This document shows, piece after piece, positions 24,410 through 33,494 of a stretch of 63,488 nt of DNA. Within the stretch, counting starts at the first letter, position 1, and each line of letters opens with the position of its first letter. The translations under genes and the position numbers were made by a program. The DNA is from Fictibacillus macauensis ZFHKF-1. Lineage in GTDB: Bacteria > Bacillota > Bacilli > Bacillales > Fictibacillaceae. The stretch lies in assembly GCF_000269865.1 (NCBI RefSeq), contig NZ_AKKV01000032.1, positions 1 through 63,488 of the forward strand, read 5' to 3'. Under the pieces are notes generated by a model. The model saw nothing but the letters and a program-made list of their open reading frames with translations, was not told the DNA's origin and did not search any database.

Positions 24410-26470
24410 ATGAGAAGAATCTATCAGTCTTTGAAAGTAGAATGGTTGCTCGTAAAGAGGAGACCGTGGACATGGCTCGTTCTCTTATTATTTATAAGTG
24501 CGACTTCGTTTCATTTCTTTCTTCGTTTTAAAGAGGGAAGTGTAGGAGGGGCTTTAACGTCGTCTGCCTTTTTAGTGCAAGGTGGTCTGTTTGTTAGCCT
24601 AGGTTTTGGTTATTATAGCGTCAATTTAGAAAAGGCTTCCTCGGCAGAAGAACTTTTTGGAACATTGCCTTATGGAAAACAAGCAAAGATTTTAGGGAAA
24701 TTAAGCTTGCTTATACTGCTTGCTTTGTTTGCTGTGTGCTGTGCGGCACTTCTGTACGTGCTCCTAACTGTTATGTTTCACGAACCGTTCTTCTATTTCT
24801 CTCATGTGTTGGAATACTTTCTCCTCTATTGGTTTTTACCATTTTGTATTACCGGAATAATCGGCATGATTGTTGGACTCGTAACATCATCTCGCGGAGC
24901 GTATCTTGGACTTTTGCTGCTTGGTATATTGATGGGCCCTTTGAATATGGCGCTCTTTGAAACCCTTTCTTTATGGCTGTCTAGAGATCTTTATCCTGTG
25001 GCTCATTTTTTTAACGTCGGACAAACGGATCCTAATACGCCCTTTGACCCAGTCTATGGCTACCCGCTTGAAATAAAACGATATTTGCAAAAAGGAATAC
25101 TGCTGCTTCTTGTTCTGTGGCTTTTATTCGCAATGATTCTGAAACAACAGCGCTCTTTTTACAAAGTGTTCGGCATAGGCAGTGTTCTTTTTGGCCTAAG
25201 TAGTACCGTACTCATTTCCTTGTATCGTCACGATGATCAAGTTATTTATACAGCTTTGGAACAAAATTCTGTAAAAAAATACGATAGTAGGTATTATGAG
25301 AAGCATTCACAAGCTACGTGGCCAACGACGAAGAATGTACAAGTAACGTCGTACGACCTGAATGTGACTGCATATCGAGGATTAGCGGTATCTATGAAAC
25401 TTGGATTACGGGCGACTGCTCCGAGTAATGAGGTGGTCTTCACGTTGTATCACGATTTACACGTAACGTCTGTTAAAACGGTAACGGGTCAAGCGCTTTC
25501 TTTTCAACAAAGCGGCGATCAACTACACATTCATCACAGTTTAAAAAAGCATGAACAAGCAACGCTTCTTATTTCGTATGCAGGCACAAGCTCGCCTTAT
25601 TTTTTCGCAAATGAACAAGCGGTCATGCTGCCAAGTTATTTTGCATGGCTTCCGTCCATTGGGGAGGGCGTTGCTATGAAATGGGTTGAAAATTCCGTGC
25701 GCCCGTATCCAATTCACGCGCAGCAACCGATTCACTATAAAGTACGCTATAGCGGACCTTTACCGCTATACACCTCATTAAAAAAACAGCAAGAGACTGT
25801 GTGGGAAGGAACAACGACAGACGGTCTCACGTTAGTAGCAGGCATGATGAAAGAGCGCGTGACGCAAAGCGCCCGCATCGTATATCCATCCACTTTATCT
25901 AAAACGCTTACACACGCTGAAGATTATGTGAAAAAAGTAAAGCGAATGAGTAGCGAAATAAGAAAAGTGTTAAAGCTACCTACGAAGGCGGCAATTACTG
26001 ACGTGTATTTTCTATCCATAGCGGATGAATCGCCGCATTATGCTTCAAATATTAGGTTTACTCGCGGGACGATGTTTGTCGGTGTTAACGAACTATCTCT
26101 TTACGTTGATCAAGCGATGATTCCCGCCGTAACATTAGCCGTGATCCGCAATGAGCAAGTCATCAAGCAGCCGCCGGAGATGACGGATTTATTTATTCTT
26201 TCGTACGATTATTGGTATGAACAAGCCCATCCGGCCATCAAACAAGAAGAGAAACCGTTACTTTTGCGAAACCTAGATCTCTATCAAGACGATCCAGAAC
26301 AAGCGGTTCTGATGAAACGCTATAAAACGCTGCTTGCCTTTATGAAACATCATGACAATCGTGAACTTCAGTCCTTTTTCAGAGCATGGGCACAGTCTTT
26401 ACGTAGTGAAAAGGCAATGAATGATCAGGACGTACAAGCGTTAATGAACAGGGAGGATGGCGCAAATTGA
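24410..26470 (+). CDS. ABC exporter permease fused to a degenerate M1-peptidase-like domain
   Basis: 686 residues. The N-terminal about 285 residues hold six to seven transmembrane helices of an ABC-2 permease (VKRRPWTWLVLLLFISATSF to VFGIGSVLFGLSSTVLISLY). The remaining 400 residues are a predicted extracytoplasmic domain: a beta-rich part (VTSYDLNVTAYRGLAVSMKL, DLHVTSVKTVTGQALSFQQS) laid out like the N-domain of M1 aminopeptidases, then a helical part. No HExxH zinc motif is found, so it is probably a non-catalytic sensor or binding domain. It overlaps the ATPase gene by four bases; first gene of a three-gene operon. Confidence 0.75.
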   Translation: MRRIYQSLKVEWLLVKRRPWTWLVLLLFISATSFHFFLRFKEGSVGGALTSSAFLVQGGLFVSLGFGYYSVNLEKASSAEELFGTLPYGKQAKILGKLSLLILLALFAVCCAALLYVLLTVMFHEPFFYFSHVLEYFLLYWFLPFCITGIIGMIVGLVTSSRGAYLGLLLLGILMGPLNMALFETLSLWLSRDLYPVAHFFNVGQTDPNTPFDPVYGYPLEIKRYLQKGILLLLVLWLLFAMILKQQRSFYKVFGIGSVLFGLSSTVLISLYRHDDQVIYTALEQNSVKKYDSRYYEKHSQATWPTTKNVQVTSYDLNVTAYRGLAVSMKLGLRATAPSNEVVFTLYHDLHVTSVKTVTGQALSFQQSGDQLHIHHSLKKHEQATLLISYAGTSSPYFFANEQAVMLPSYFAWLPSIGEGVAMKWVENSVRPYPIHAQQPIHYKVRYSGPLPLYTSLKKQQETVWEGTTTDGLTLVAGMMKERVTQSARIVYPSTLSKTLTHAEDYVKKVKRMSSEIRKVLKLPTKAAITDVYFLSIADESPHYASNIRFTRGTMFVGVNELSLYVDQAMIPAVTLAVIRNEQVIKQPPEMTDLFILSYDYWYEQAHPAIKQEEKPLLLRNLDLYQDDPEQAVLMKRYKTLLAFMKHHDNRELQSFFRAWAQSLRSEKAMNDQDVQALMNREDGAN

Positions 26471-27330
26471 GTGAGTTGCTAATCGATACGATTACGAAAA
26501 GCTATAAGAAATACAAGGCGCTAGATCAGATTACGTTACAGATTTCTCCGGGTATGTTTGGCTTATTAGGGCCGAATGGGGCAGGTAAGACGACGCTAAT
26601 GCGCATATTAACAACCATTGTTGAGCCAACAGCAGGCACCATTACCTTTGGTGACGTTACGTGGAAACAGCCAGAAGCGGTTCGCCAGTTGATCGGTTAC
26701 CTTCCGCAAAAATTTTCACTCTACAAACATATTACAGTGACGGAAGTGTTAACCCATATTGCCACGATGAAGGGCATGACCCGGCGGAAAGAGCAAGCAG
26801 TGGCAGACGTCCTTGAAAAGGTGAATTTACAAGATCATCGTCATAAAAAAATTAAAGAGTTATCAGGTGGCATGGTGCGCCGTGTTGGCATTGCGCAGGC
26901 TATCTTACATTCTCCCAAAATCATTGTAGTGGATGAACCAACTGCGGGCTTAGATCCGCAAGAACGTATTCGTTTCCGAAAACTCTTACGACAGCTAGGA
27001 AAAGAAGCGACGGTCATTGTTTCCACACATATCGTAGAAGACATTGAATCGATTTGTGATACGTTAGCGGTGCTCAAAAAAGGACACGTGATTTTTAATG
27101 GTTCCCTGCAAACGCTCACAGAGATGGCGGCGAATGATGTATGGGAAATGGAGGCTAGTAAAGAAGCGTTTTTTGATGCGATTGACGAGCTTGATATTAT
27201 TTCTAGCAAATACGAAAATCATCGCTATCGCTATCGCGTCGTTTCAACTAATCCGCTGCCAGGCGCTAAACACGTTACGCCGAATTTAGAGGAAGCCTAT
27301 ATGTATTTGATGGGGCAAGCGCAACGATGA
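26467..27330 (+). CDS. ABC transporter ATP-binding protein
   Basis: 287 residues, with a TTG start overlapping the permease stop. All nucleotide-binding motifs are present: Walker A GPNGAGKTT (residues 35-43), Q-loop GYLPQKFSLY, signature ELSGGMVRR, Walker B IIVVDEPTAGLDP and switch histidine STHIVED. The C-terminal about 60 residues (VWEMEASKEAFFDAIDELDI) are the extension typical of ABC-2 exporters. It powers the flanking membrane proteins. It overlaps the next gene by four bases. Confidence 0.9.
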   Translation: MSELLIDTITKSYKKYKALDQITLQISPGMFGLLGPNGAGKTTLMRILTTIVEPTAGTITFGDVTWKQPEAVRQLIGYLPQKFSLYKHITVTEVLTHIATMKGMTRRKEQAVADVLEKVNLQDHRHKKIKELSGGMVRRVGIAQAILHSPKIIVVDEPTAGLDPQERIRFRKLLRQLGKEATVIVSTHIVEDIESICDTLAVLKKGHVIFNGSLQTLTEMAANDVWEMEASKEAFFDAIDELDIISSKYENHRYRYRVVSTNPLPGAKHVTPNLEEAYMYLMGQAQR

Positions 27331-27968
27331 AAGGGAGAATCAATCTCGTCTTTGACTGGAAAGTGATGGGTGCCAATGCATACATTCCTGTATTTGTTTC
27401 TGTTCTACTCATTGGGTATAGTGCGCTAACGCCTGACTCGGTAGCGAAACTGCTGCCTGTTCTTGAATTTTGTTATCCGGTATGTGCCGCTTGGTGGGTG
27501 ATTTTTATTTTTCAAGATGTGCTTGAAGAAACCGGGAGTGAAACGTTATTTAGCTACCCATTGTCACGCTGGAAGTTAGGGGTTGTCAGAGCTTTTCTCT
27601 TCTATTTGCTGTTTCTCGTGCTGCTTATTGTCACTGTATGCATGATCGATTGGATCGCTACTGGCGCACTTTTTCCTTCGCTTTTCGTGCAATTAGGAAT
27701 GGAAGCTTTCTTTTTTTCGGGAGTAGGCTTTTTAGCCATTACTTTGACGCGAAATACGGGCTGGTCGCTCGTCATTGTTATCATTTATCTTAGCAGTCAA
27801 CTGTTAACAAGGGGAGCATTCATTCCGGTTCTAAATGTGTTTTTATTTAATCAAGCGCTGTTCTCACTGCAAGATCTGATGGCTGCACAATGGAAGACGG
27901 TTGTACTCGGCCTTTGTTTATGGGCTGGCGGACAGTATGCTTTTCAGCGCCTAGAGAAATTTAATTAG
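27327..27968 (+). CDS. ABC-2-type membrane subunit, second permease
   Basis: 213 residues; ATG overlaps the ATPase stop. Six hydrophobic helices, including YIPVFVSVLLIGYSALTP, AFLFYLLFLVLLIVTVCMI and GWSLVIVIIYLSSQLLTRG. The cytoplasmic loop LEETGSETLFSYPLSRWKLG is the coupling-helix region expected of ABC-2 permeases (E-G...T---P-SR). With the two preceding genes it makes a heterodimeric exporter, substrate unknown. Confidence 0.8.
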   Translation: MKGRINLVFDWKVMGANAYIPVFVSVLLIGYSALTPDSVAKLLPVLEFCYPVCAAWWVIFIFQDVLEETGSETLFSYPLSRWKLGVVRAFLFYLLFLVLLIVTVCMIDWIATGALFPSLFVQLGMEAFFFSGVGFLAITLTRNTGWSLVIVIIYLSSQLLTRGAFIPVLNVFLFNQALFSLQDLMAAQWKTVVLGLCLWAGGQYAFQRLEKFN

Positions 27969-28050
27969 AATGATGGAAAACATACTACACTACAAAAAAC
28001 GGCGAATGCTCCTAAAAACAGGACTAAGCGGTTTTTTTAGTGTGTACGCT

Positions 28051-28977
28051 TTAGCACGAAGCGCCGTCATCTTCAAGCCAGTTGTAGTCTTTCTTTTGCA
28101 AACCTAGAAACGCTTGCCACTCATAGTCATGGCGAGGAGTGGGTGTCGCATCGAGCCAATTGTAGCCCTTGTTCTCATAAGCGACTTCCTGGCGCTTGTC
28201 CACGATCAAGACGCCATAGAGTGCACCGTAAAAATATTGCGCAAAGCTTTGGCGGATTTTGCCTCGCTTGTATTGATAGACACTCACTTTGAAACTTTGA
28301 ATAATGCTTGGCACGAGGTGTTCAATCGGTGTGGAGAGAAAGTCTAGCTTTTTATACGCCATACGTGCCGTTTGCCAAAGGTGGCAAATTTCCGTTGCGC
28401 TCGTAAAAAAAGAGCGTACGGCATTAATAAATTCACGTGGAATGTAAGTGGGAAGATACGAATAGTCAAGAACAGGTGACGGGACGACGGTCTCCTTACG
28501 TATGGTTTTGGTATATAATTCTTTTGTTTCAGGTCTTAACGTTTCAGGTGGCGTAGCGGGCGCTTCTTCCCTTTGTTCTGTAGGGATGTCACACTCCTCA
28601 CGTTCTGTCATATACGGTGGAGTCGTTCCGTCATAGTAGTGAAAAATAAATACATTATGCGCATAGCCACCACGCTTACGGATCGTATGTAACGAAGAAA
28701 GAATCCCAAGCTTGCGCGCTTTACGCAACATGCGTTCGACCGTTGAACGAGAGATTCCACCCATTTGATGGCAAGCTGCCACAAGTTTGCAAATGCGCGC
28801 GTTACAAACACCGATGACTTTCACGCTAAAGCGTGTTAATTGGTGAAACGCCAGACGCTCGCCTTTCGTAAAACGATGGCCATAATCATTTAAAAAACGT
28901 TTGTTCGAAGCATTAAACTCTCTTACGCTTTGAAATTCACTGTACGTTTGAAATGCAGAAATGTGTCCAGGGTTCAT
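28051..28977 (-). CDS. Winged-helix DNA-binding protein, conserved in bacilli
   Basis: 308 residues. Start 28977 has GGAGAGGA seven bases upstream; the more distal ATGs (28998, 29019) do not. The N-terminal 100 residues contain a helix-turn-helix: NARICKLVAACHQMGGISRS followed by TVERMLRKARKLGILSSLHT, like replication-initiator or plasmid-type wHTH domains. A Pro/Glu/Thr-rich linker (REEAPATPPETLRPETKE) leads to a C-terminal helical domain. Divergent from yqgT. Probable transcriptional regulator; target unknown. Confidence 0.6.
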   Translation of the reverse strand: MNPGHISAFQTYSEFQSVREFNASNKRFLNDYGHRFTKGERLAFHQLTRFSVKVIGVCNARICKLVAACHQMGGISRSTVERMLRKARKLGILSSLHTIRKRGGYAHNVFIFHYYDGTTPPYMTEREECDIPTEQREEAPATPPETLRPETKELYTKTIRKETVVPSPVLDYSYLPTYIPREFINAVRSFFTSATEICHLWQTARMAYKKLDFLSTPIEHLVPSIIQSFKVSVYQYKRGKIRQSFAQYFYGALYGVLIVDKRQEVAYENKGYNWLDATPTPRHDYEWQAFLGLQKKDYNWLEDDGASC

Positions 28978-29142
28978 AAAAATCGTCCTCTCCATCATAA
29001 AGTGAGTAAACCTTTTCACTTTGTAAATAGAGAAACGTAGAAAAAAAGTAGCATGGTGTGTGAAAAAAATTTTGCGTCATGAAGTAGCAACGAGCAACAT
29101 ACACTCATCAATGAAGTTTTTTTCTCTAGGAGGGAAAAAAGA

Positions 29143-30333
29143 ATGGACGTGATTGCCCGTAGTGGAGATACCCTTCATTATTATAGTCAGCTATTTGACC
29201 TACCGCTTATTTTAGTGCAAGATGCCAATCGGGGTATTGGTGATGGTCCATTATTGCCGGGACAGCTTGTGAAAATCCCAGGCTTTAAAGTGGGCACGAG
29301 AACGATGAATCGGGAAACCTCGTTAAATGTGGTGGCGGAAGAACTTAAATTGCCAGTCGACGCGTTGTTTTTAGTGAATCAGGAAGAGTCCTTGCCGCTA
29401 AGGGGAGGTGGAGGGACGCTCGTTGTGCCACAACGAGTACAACAACGTGTGGTCACTGTTGGCGTGCCATATTCGTATGACATACTTTGTCATGACTTAC
29501 GCAAGTTGTGGAAAACATATCCTTTTTTAACGTTAGAATCGGCAGGCACATCGGTATTGAAAAATGAGCTCTTTCATGTGAAGAGTGGGAGAGGCGAGAA
29601 AAAAGTTCATATAAATGGCTCGTTTCATGCGAATGAATGGATTACAACCGCGATTCTGATGGTTTTTTTAAATGATTATTTGCTCGCTTTAACAAATCAT
29701 CGAGCCATTCGTGGCGTTAATATGCTTGCATTATATGAATCTTGCTTATTATCAGCCGTGCCGATGGTCGATCCTGATGGTGTGAATTTAGTAGTAGACG
29801 GTCCACCGAGCGAAGAACCGTACCGAACGCTTGTGACAAAATTAAACAAAGGGAATCCAACCTTTAAAGATTGGAAAGCCAATATTCGTGGCGTAGACTT
29901 AAACAATCAATTGCCAGCGCGCTGGGAAATTGAAAAGGCACGCAAGCCACAAGCAGCCGCACCACGTGATTATCCAGGCGATTATCCCCTTTCTGAGCCC
30001 GAGGCAAGAGCAATGGCGCGACTCGCTGAAGAAGAGGATTTTGATCGGGTCATTGCGCTGCATACGCAAGGAAAAGAATTTTATTGGGGCTTTGAACAAG
30101 AAGAGCCTGAGGAAGCCGAAGCGATTGCCCAAGAATTTGCGCGGGTCAGCGGTTATAAAGCAGTGCGCTACGTCGATTCGTATGCAGGCTACAAGGATTG
30201 GTTCATTCAGACGTTTCGCCGACCGGGCTTTACGATTGAGCTCGGCGAAGGCGTCAATCCGTTACCGCTCTCGCAATTTCAAGACATTTATGATGATACA
30301 CTTGGCATTTTTTTAGCAAGTTTATATATGTAG
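29143..30333 (+). CDS. yqgT: Gamma-D-glutamyl-L-diamino acid endopeptidase (M14)
   Basis: 396 residues. Two N-terminal LysM-like modules (residues 1-100, e.g. ARSGDTLHYYSQLFDLPLIL and LLPGQLVKIPG) would bind peptidoglycan. From residue 105 a zinc carboxypeptidase M14 domain follows: NGSFHANEWITT gives the H-x-x-E zinc pair, ALHTQGKEFYWG supplies the third histidine, and FTIELGEG the catalytic glutamate. It cleaves the gamma-D-Glu to meso-diaminopimelate bond in peptidoglycan peptides. Strong AGGAGGG site. yqgT is at this place in B. subtilis. No signal peptide is visible. Confidence 0.88.
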   Translation: MDVIARSGDTLHYYSQLFDLPLILVQDANRGIGDGPLLPGQLVKIPGFKVGTRTMNRETSLNVVAEELKLPVDALFLVNQEESLPLRGGGGTLVVPQRVQQRVVTVGVPYSYDILCHDLRKLWKTYPFLTLESAGTSVLKNELFHVKSGRGEKKVHINGSFHANEWITTAILMVFLNDYLLALTNHRAIRGVNMLALYESCLLSAVPMVDPDGVNLVVDGPPSEEPYRTLVTKLNKGNPTFKDWKANIRGVDLNNQLPARWEIEKARKPQAAAPRDYPGDYPLSEPEARAMARLAEEEDFDRVIALHTQGKEFYWGFEQEEPEEAEAIAQEFARVSGYKAVRYVDSYAGYKDWFIQTFRRPGFTIELGEGVNPLPLSQFQDIYDDTLGIFLASLYM

Positions 30334-30335
30334 AG

Positions 30336-30370
30336 ACCGAATCGCTGAACGTCGCGCTTCGGTTTTTTTT
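30336..30370 (+). terminator. Terminator after yqgT
   Basis: ACCGAA pairs with TTCGGT (30357-30362), followed by TTTTTTT. Confidence 0.75.
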
Positions 30371-30399
30371 GAGCGGTACAAGAGTAGTGTAAAACGGAG

Positions 30400-30660
30400 T
30401 TCGCGCGCAAGGAGGTGTGATTCGCGCGCAAGGAGGTGTAGTTCGCGCGCAAGGAGGTGTGATTCGCGCGCAAGGAGGTGTGATTCGCGCGCAAGAGGGA
30501 GTAAATCACGTACAAGAGGCACGCAATTGCACGAAAAAAGGAGAATCGCGCCGAAAAGACACTAAAAAGTGAGCGAACAGGAGTAAAATACGAGTAAAAG
30601 AGGTGAAATCGCGCGAAAAAAAGATGAATCACGCACAACAAATGTGAAATCACGATTGAT
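30400..30660 (+). repeat. 21-bp tandem repeat array 1 (TTCGCGCGCA core)
   Basis: Five tight units begin at 30400, 30421, 30442, 30463 and 30484. Each is TTCGCGCGCA plus AGGAGGTGTGA or a near variant. About eight decayed units follow at 19-24 bp spacing to about 30660 (for example TCACGTACAAGAGGC, TCGCGCGAAAAAAAG). The array fills the gap between yqgT and yqgV. Not CRISPR: the spacers repeat. Long open frames here are artefacts of the 21-bp period. Confidence 0.9.
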
Positions 30661-30782
30661 TAGACGCATAGCACAGGCAACCAAGAGCACATTCCACATA
30701 ACCAAGTCAATTCATCTCAGAGCAAGAATGATGTCTCTCCTTATGGTACACTAGGAAGGAATAGTATAAAGGAAGTGAAGAG

Positions 30783-31091
30783 ATGGCCATTATTGATATT
30801 ACTGTCATTCCTATTGGGACTGAGACACCAAGTGTTAGCGCGTATGTAGCAGATCTACAGCACGTGCTTGCACGCTTTGAAGGCATTAAGTACGAGCTTA
30901 CACCGATGAATACGATTGTAGAAGGAGAGCTGGATACGCTACTTCAAGTTATTAAAGCGATGCATGAAGCACCGTTTTCAAAAGGCATTCAGCGTGTAGC
31001 AACGAACATTCGTATTGATGATCGTCGCGATAAAGAGTCGACGATGGCTTCCAAGCTCGCTAGCGTGCAGCGTCAGTTGGAAAAAGAGTAA
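30783..31091 (+). CDS. yqgV: Thiamine-binding protein, MTH1187/YkoF-like
   Basis: 102 residues, ATG after GGAAGTG. It begins AIIDITVIPIGTETPSVSAY and has KYELTPMNTIVEGELDTLL and HEAPFSKGIQRVATNIRIDD, the ferredoxin-like fold pattern of the MTH1187/YqgV family. Members bind thiamine or related pyrimidines in the cytoplasm. Follows array 1 and is ended by a terminator at 31094-31138. Confidence 0.88.
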   Translation: MAIIDITVIPIGTETPSVSAYVADLQHVLARFEGIKYELTPMNTIVEGELDTLLQVIKAMHEAPFSKGIQRVATNIRIDDRRDKESTMASKLASVQRQLEKE

Positions 31092-31093
31092 CG

Positions 31094-31138
31094 AAAAAGA
31101 GGCAGCTCTCAAAAGAGAACGCCTCTTTTTCTTTTTTT
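31094..31138 (+). terminator. Bidirectional terminator between yqgV and yqgW
   Basis: AAAAAGAGGC pairs with GCCTCTTTTT (31121-31130) with inner CTCTC/GAGAG, between convergent genes. Confidence 0.85.
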
Positions 31139-31140
31139 GT

Positions 31141-31323
31141 TTAGTGTCCAGTCGAACCGCCGCCGGTAAAAGCGTCAATCAACGTGAGTACGCTAAACCA
31201 TCCGAAGACGGCAAACGTTAAAAAAGAGAAGCCAGTACTAAGTAAGTTTTTGGCTTTTAAAGAACGAATTAAACCGAGAGCGGCAAAAATCGTTATAACA
31301 GCAAAAATAATACCTAATCCCAT
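31141..31323 (-). CDS. yqgW: YqgW, DUF2759 membrane protein
   Basis: 60 residues. ATG 31323 is chosen (MGLGIIFAVITIFAALGLIR); GGGGG lies about ten bases upstream, and the longer frame adds residues not typical of the family. Two transmembrane helices with a KAKNL turn, ending FTGGGSTGH. The B. subtilis neighbour order yqgV-yqgW-yqgX supports the name. Function unknown. Confidence 0.8.
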   Translation of the reverse strand: MGLGIIFAVITIFAALGLIRSLKAKNLLSTGFSFLTFAVFGWFSVLTLIDAFTGGGSTGH

Positions 31324-31521
31324 ATCGTACAGATGCCCCCTTACATATTTTACTATGTATAGCAAATAAAGCAGGTTCTTTCTGTCTTATTTTACTTGTT
31401 TTAGGAACGTTTGTATAGTAGCTTTGATGATTTTTGTAACCGTATTCATAAAATCACCGTGCTCCCATCTTTTCTAGATTTAGTGTAAAATGAAAAGAAA
31501 AAAGATGGAGGCACAAAAGAA

Positions 31522-32148
31522 ATGGAATGGAAACGTTTGGCTGTAGGGCCGATACAAGAAAATACATATATTTTATGGAACGACAAAAAAGAGGCTGTTA
31601 TTTTTGATCCAGGTGCGGAAGGAAAGAAAATTAATGCACGGATTGAAGAGCTTGGTGTAAAGCCGTTAGCGATTTTGTTAACGCATGCGCACTTTGATCA
31701 CATTGGCGCAGTAGATGCAGTGCGTGCAAAATGGAACATCCCTGTATATGTTCATGAATTTGAAAGCGATTGGCTAGAAGATACGAATAAAAATGGCTCG
31801 GCACATTTTTCACAAAACATTACAGCGAAGCCAGCGGAACATATGGTTGCAAAAGGACCGCTCGTGATTGGCGACTTTACATTTGACGTATTAGAAACAC
31901 CAGGACATTCGCCAGGCAGTGTTTCGTACTATCTAAAAGAAGCAAATGCTGTTTTTTCTGGTGATGCGTTGTTTGCTGGTGGCATAGGACGCACCGATTT
32001 ATATGGAGGCAATCAGGCGTTACTTATGAAAAGCATTCATGATCAACTCCTAACTTTACCAGAGGAAACGGCTGTTTTGTCAGGACATGGCTTTGAAACG
32101 ACCGTAGGCACAGAAATGGATGAAAATCCGTTCTTAAACGGTTTTTAA
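31522..32148 (+). CDS. yqgX: MBL-fold hydrolase (glyoxalase II-like)
   Basis: 208 residues, ATG after AGATGGAGG. Metallo-beta-lactamase fold: THAHFDHIG supplies HxHxDH, ETPGHSPGSVSYYL the next His, FSGDALFAGGIGRTD the bridging Asp, and LSGHGFETTVGTE the last His. Hydrolyses thioesters such as S-lactoylglutathione in related enzymes; in bacilli YqgX acts in methylglyoxal/bacillithiol thioester turnover. One base separates it from the next gene, so it is co-transcribed. Confidence 0.88.
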   Translation: MEWKRLAVGPIQENTYILWNDKKEAVIFDPGAEGKKINARIEELGVKPLAILLTHAHFDHIGAVDAVRAKWNIPVYVHEFESDWLEDTNKNGSAHFSQNITAKPAEHMVAKGPLVIGDFTFDVLETPGHSPGSVSYYLKEANAVFSGDALFAGGIGRTDLYGGNQALLMKSIHDQLLTLPEETAVLSGHGFETTVGTEMDENPFLNGF

Positions 32149-32149
32149 G

Positions 32150-33211
32150 ATGAAACAGGTGCTCTTGGATGTGATTCAACAAGCGTCAGAGCAAATGATT
32201 TCTTATGCACACTATATGGAACTAGCACTCTATGGTGAGCACGGGTATTATATGAACAACACAGAAAAAATTGGGCGAGCGGGCGATTTCTATACGAGTA
32301 GCTCGCTCGGTTCTGTTTATGCTGCTATTTGGTGTGATTGGTTTTACGATACGTGTAGGAAGCGCGGCTTACCTTTTCAAATCATTGAATGTGGAGCGGG
32401 AACCGGTGCCTTTGCCGCAGATGTCCTGTCACATTGGCATGCGCACTACGATCAGCCGCTGACCTATGTCATCATTGAAAAAAGTCCCGATCATCGCCAG
32501 CGCATGAAAGAAAAGCTGCCATCGTCCGTCGCGATGTATGAATCGCTCGCTGAATGGAAGGGTAAGCGCCGCGGCATTCTGTTTTGCAACGAGCTGCTTG
32601 ATGCCCTCCCTGTGCATGTTGTTAACAAGCATAACGGTTCGTTGTATGAAGTGATGGTGACAGTGGACGAACATGGTCGTTTTCAAGAAAAAAAGCAGCT
32701 TCTGCAAAATACGACGGTGCATGATTGGTTGATGACGCACGAGGTTGATGTAAAAGAAGGACATACACTTGAAGTACCGGTGGCTATGACGCAGGAATTA
32801 GCAACGCTTTATGCAGCGCTTGATGAAGGGGTCTTCGCTTTTGTTGATTATGGATATAGAAAAGAAGAGTGGCAGGAGCCTTTCGTAAAAGACGGAAGCT
32901 TGCGTGGCTATGATCGCCATCAGCTCATTCATCCGTTGCAGCAGCTTCCGGGGTATTGTGATCTTACCGCACACGTCCATTGGGATGCGGTGATGACGAT
33001 TGGAGCGGAGCATGGCGTTAAGACGGAGCAGCTCTGCTCGCAGCGTGACTTTTTAGTCGCGCATGGTTTGTTAGATCAACTGCAAGAAGTGACGAGCTCC
33101 GATCCGTTTGCAAAAGCAGCGGTTCACAATCGCCACGTACGTTCCTTGCTTATGGATCAAGGATTAAGCGCTTATTTTCAAGTATTGATTCAACAAAAAC
33201 AGCGGCCCTAA
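32150..33211 (+). CDS. SAM-dependent methyltransferase, MidA/NDUFAF7 family
   Basis: 353 residues. N-terminal SYAHYMELALYGEHGYYMNN and GRAGDFYTSSSLGSVYAAIW, the SAM-binding IIECGAGTGAFAADVL, then RGILFCNELLDALPVHVV and DYGYRKEEW are the hallmarks of PF02636. Mitochondrial relatives methylate an arginine of complex I; the bacterial substrate is unknown. It starts one base after yqgX. A terminator overlaps its last codons. Confidence 0.88.
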   Translation: MKQVLLDVIQQASEQMISYAHYMELALYGEHGYYMNNTEKIGRAGDFYTSSSLGSVYAAIWCDWFYDTCRKRGLPFQIIECGAGTGAFAADVLSHWHAHYDQPLTYVIIEKSPDHRQRMKEKLPSSVAMYESLAEWKGKRRGILFCNELLDALPVHVVNKHNGSLYEVMVTVDEHGRFQEKKQLLQNTTVHDWLMTHEVDVKEGHTLEVPVAMTQELATLYAALDEGVFAFVDYGYRKEEWQEPFVKDGSLRGYDRHQLIHPLQQLPGYCDLTAHVHWDAVMTIGAEHGVKTEQLCSQRDFLVAHGLLDQLQEVTSSDPFAKAAVHNRHVRSLLMDQGLSAYFQVLIQQKQRP

Positions 33212-33230
33212 AAAAGGAGCCGCTGTTTTT
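33195..33230. terminator. Terminator overlapping methyltransferase stop
   Basis: AAAAACAGCGGC (33195-33206) pairs perfectly with GCCGCTGTTTTT (33219-33230). Symmetrical, between convergent genes. Confidence 0.85.
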
Positions 33231-33237
33231 CTTACGC

Positions 33238-33423
33238 TTAAGATGTTGCTTTTTCCTCGTTCCGTAACGTGACAATTTGTCGCACATTAAAAATGAGCAT
33301 ACCAACCAATAGGACGCTCATCACCCAATAGAATGGTGACACGAGTTGCTCTTCTATGTTTCGATAGGTAAAGAAGCACAGTGCAACACAATAAAAAACG
33401 ATATTATAGATGGTTTTTTTCAA
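33238..33423 (-). CDS. Small membrane protein
   Basis: 61 residues with two hydrophobic helices (IYNIVFYCVALCFFTYRNIE, PFYWVMSVLLVGMLIFNVR) and a charged C-terminus, LRNEEKATS. Ribosome binding site GAGAGGAGG. It lies between the methyltransferase and yqgY. Not assigned to a family. Confidence 0.6.
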   Translation of the reverse strand: MKKTIYNIVFYCVALCFFTYRNIEEQLVSPFYWVMSVLLVGMLIFNVRQIVTLRNEEKATS

Positions 33424-33445
33424 GAATACCCCTCCTCTCTACATG

Positions 33446-33470
33446 AAAAAAGGTACGCCGCTGCGTACCT
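33446..33470 (-). terminator. Terminator of yqgY
   Basis: AGGTACGC (33451-33458) pairs with GCGTACCT (33463-33470); on the minus strand it is followed by TTTTT. Confidence 0.8.
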
Positions 33471-33494
33471 CGTTTGCCCCTAGTGTTACTACGC

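Noticed and set aside
30400..30520. Array 1 as a CRISPR array
   Set aside because: The unit is only 21 bp, the segments between cores are repeated rather than unique, and no cas genes are near. The same holds for arrays 2 and 3.
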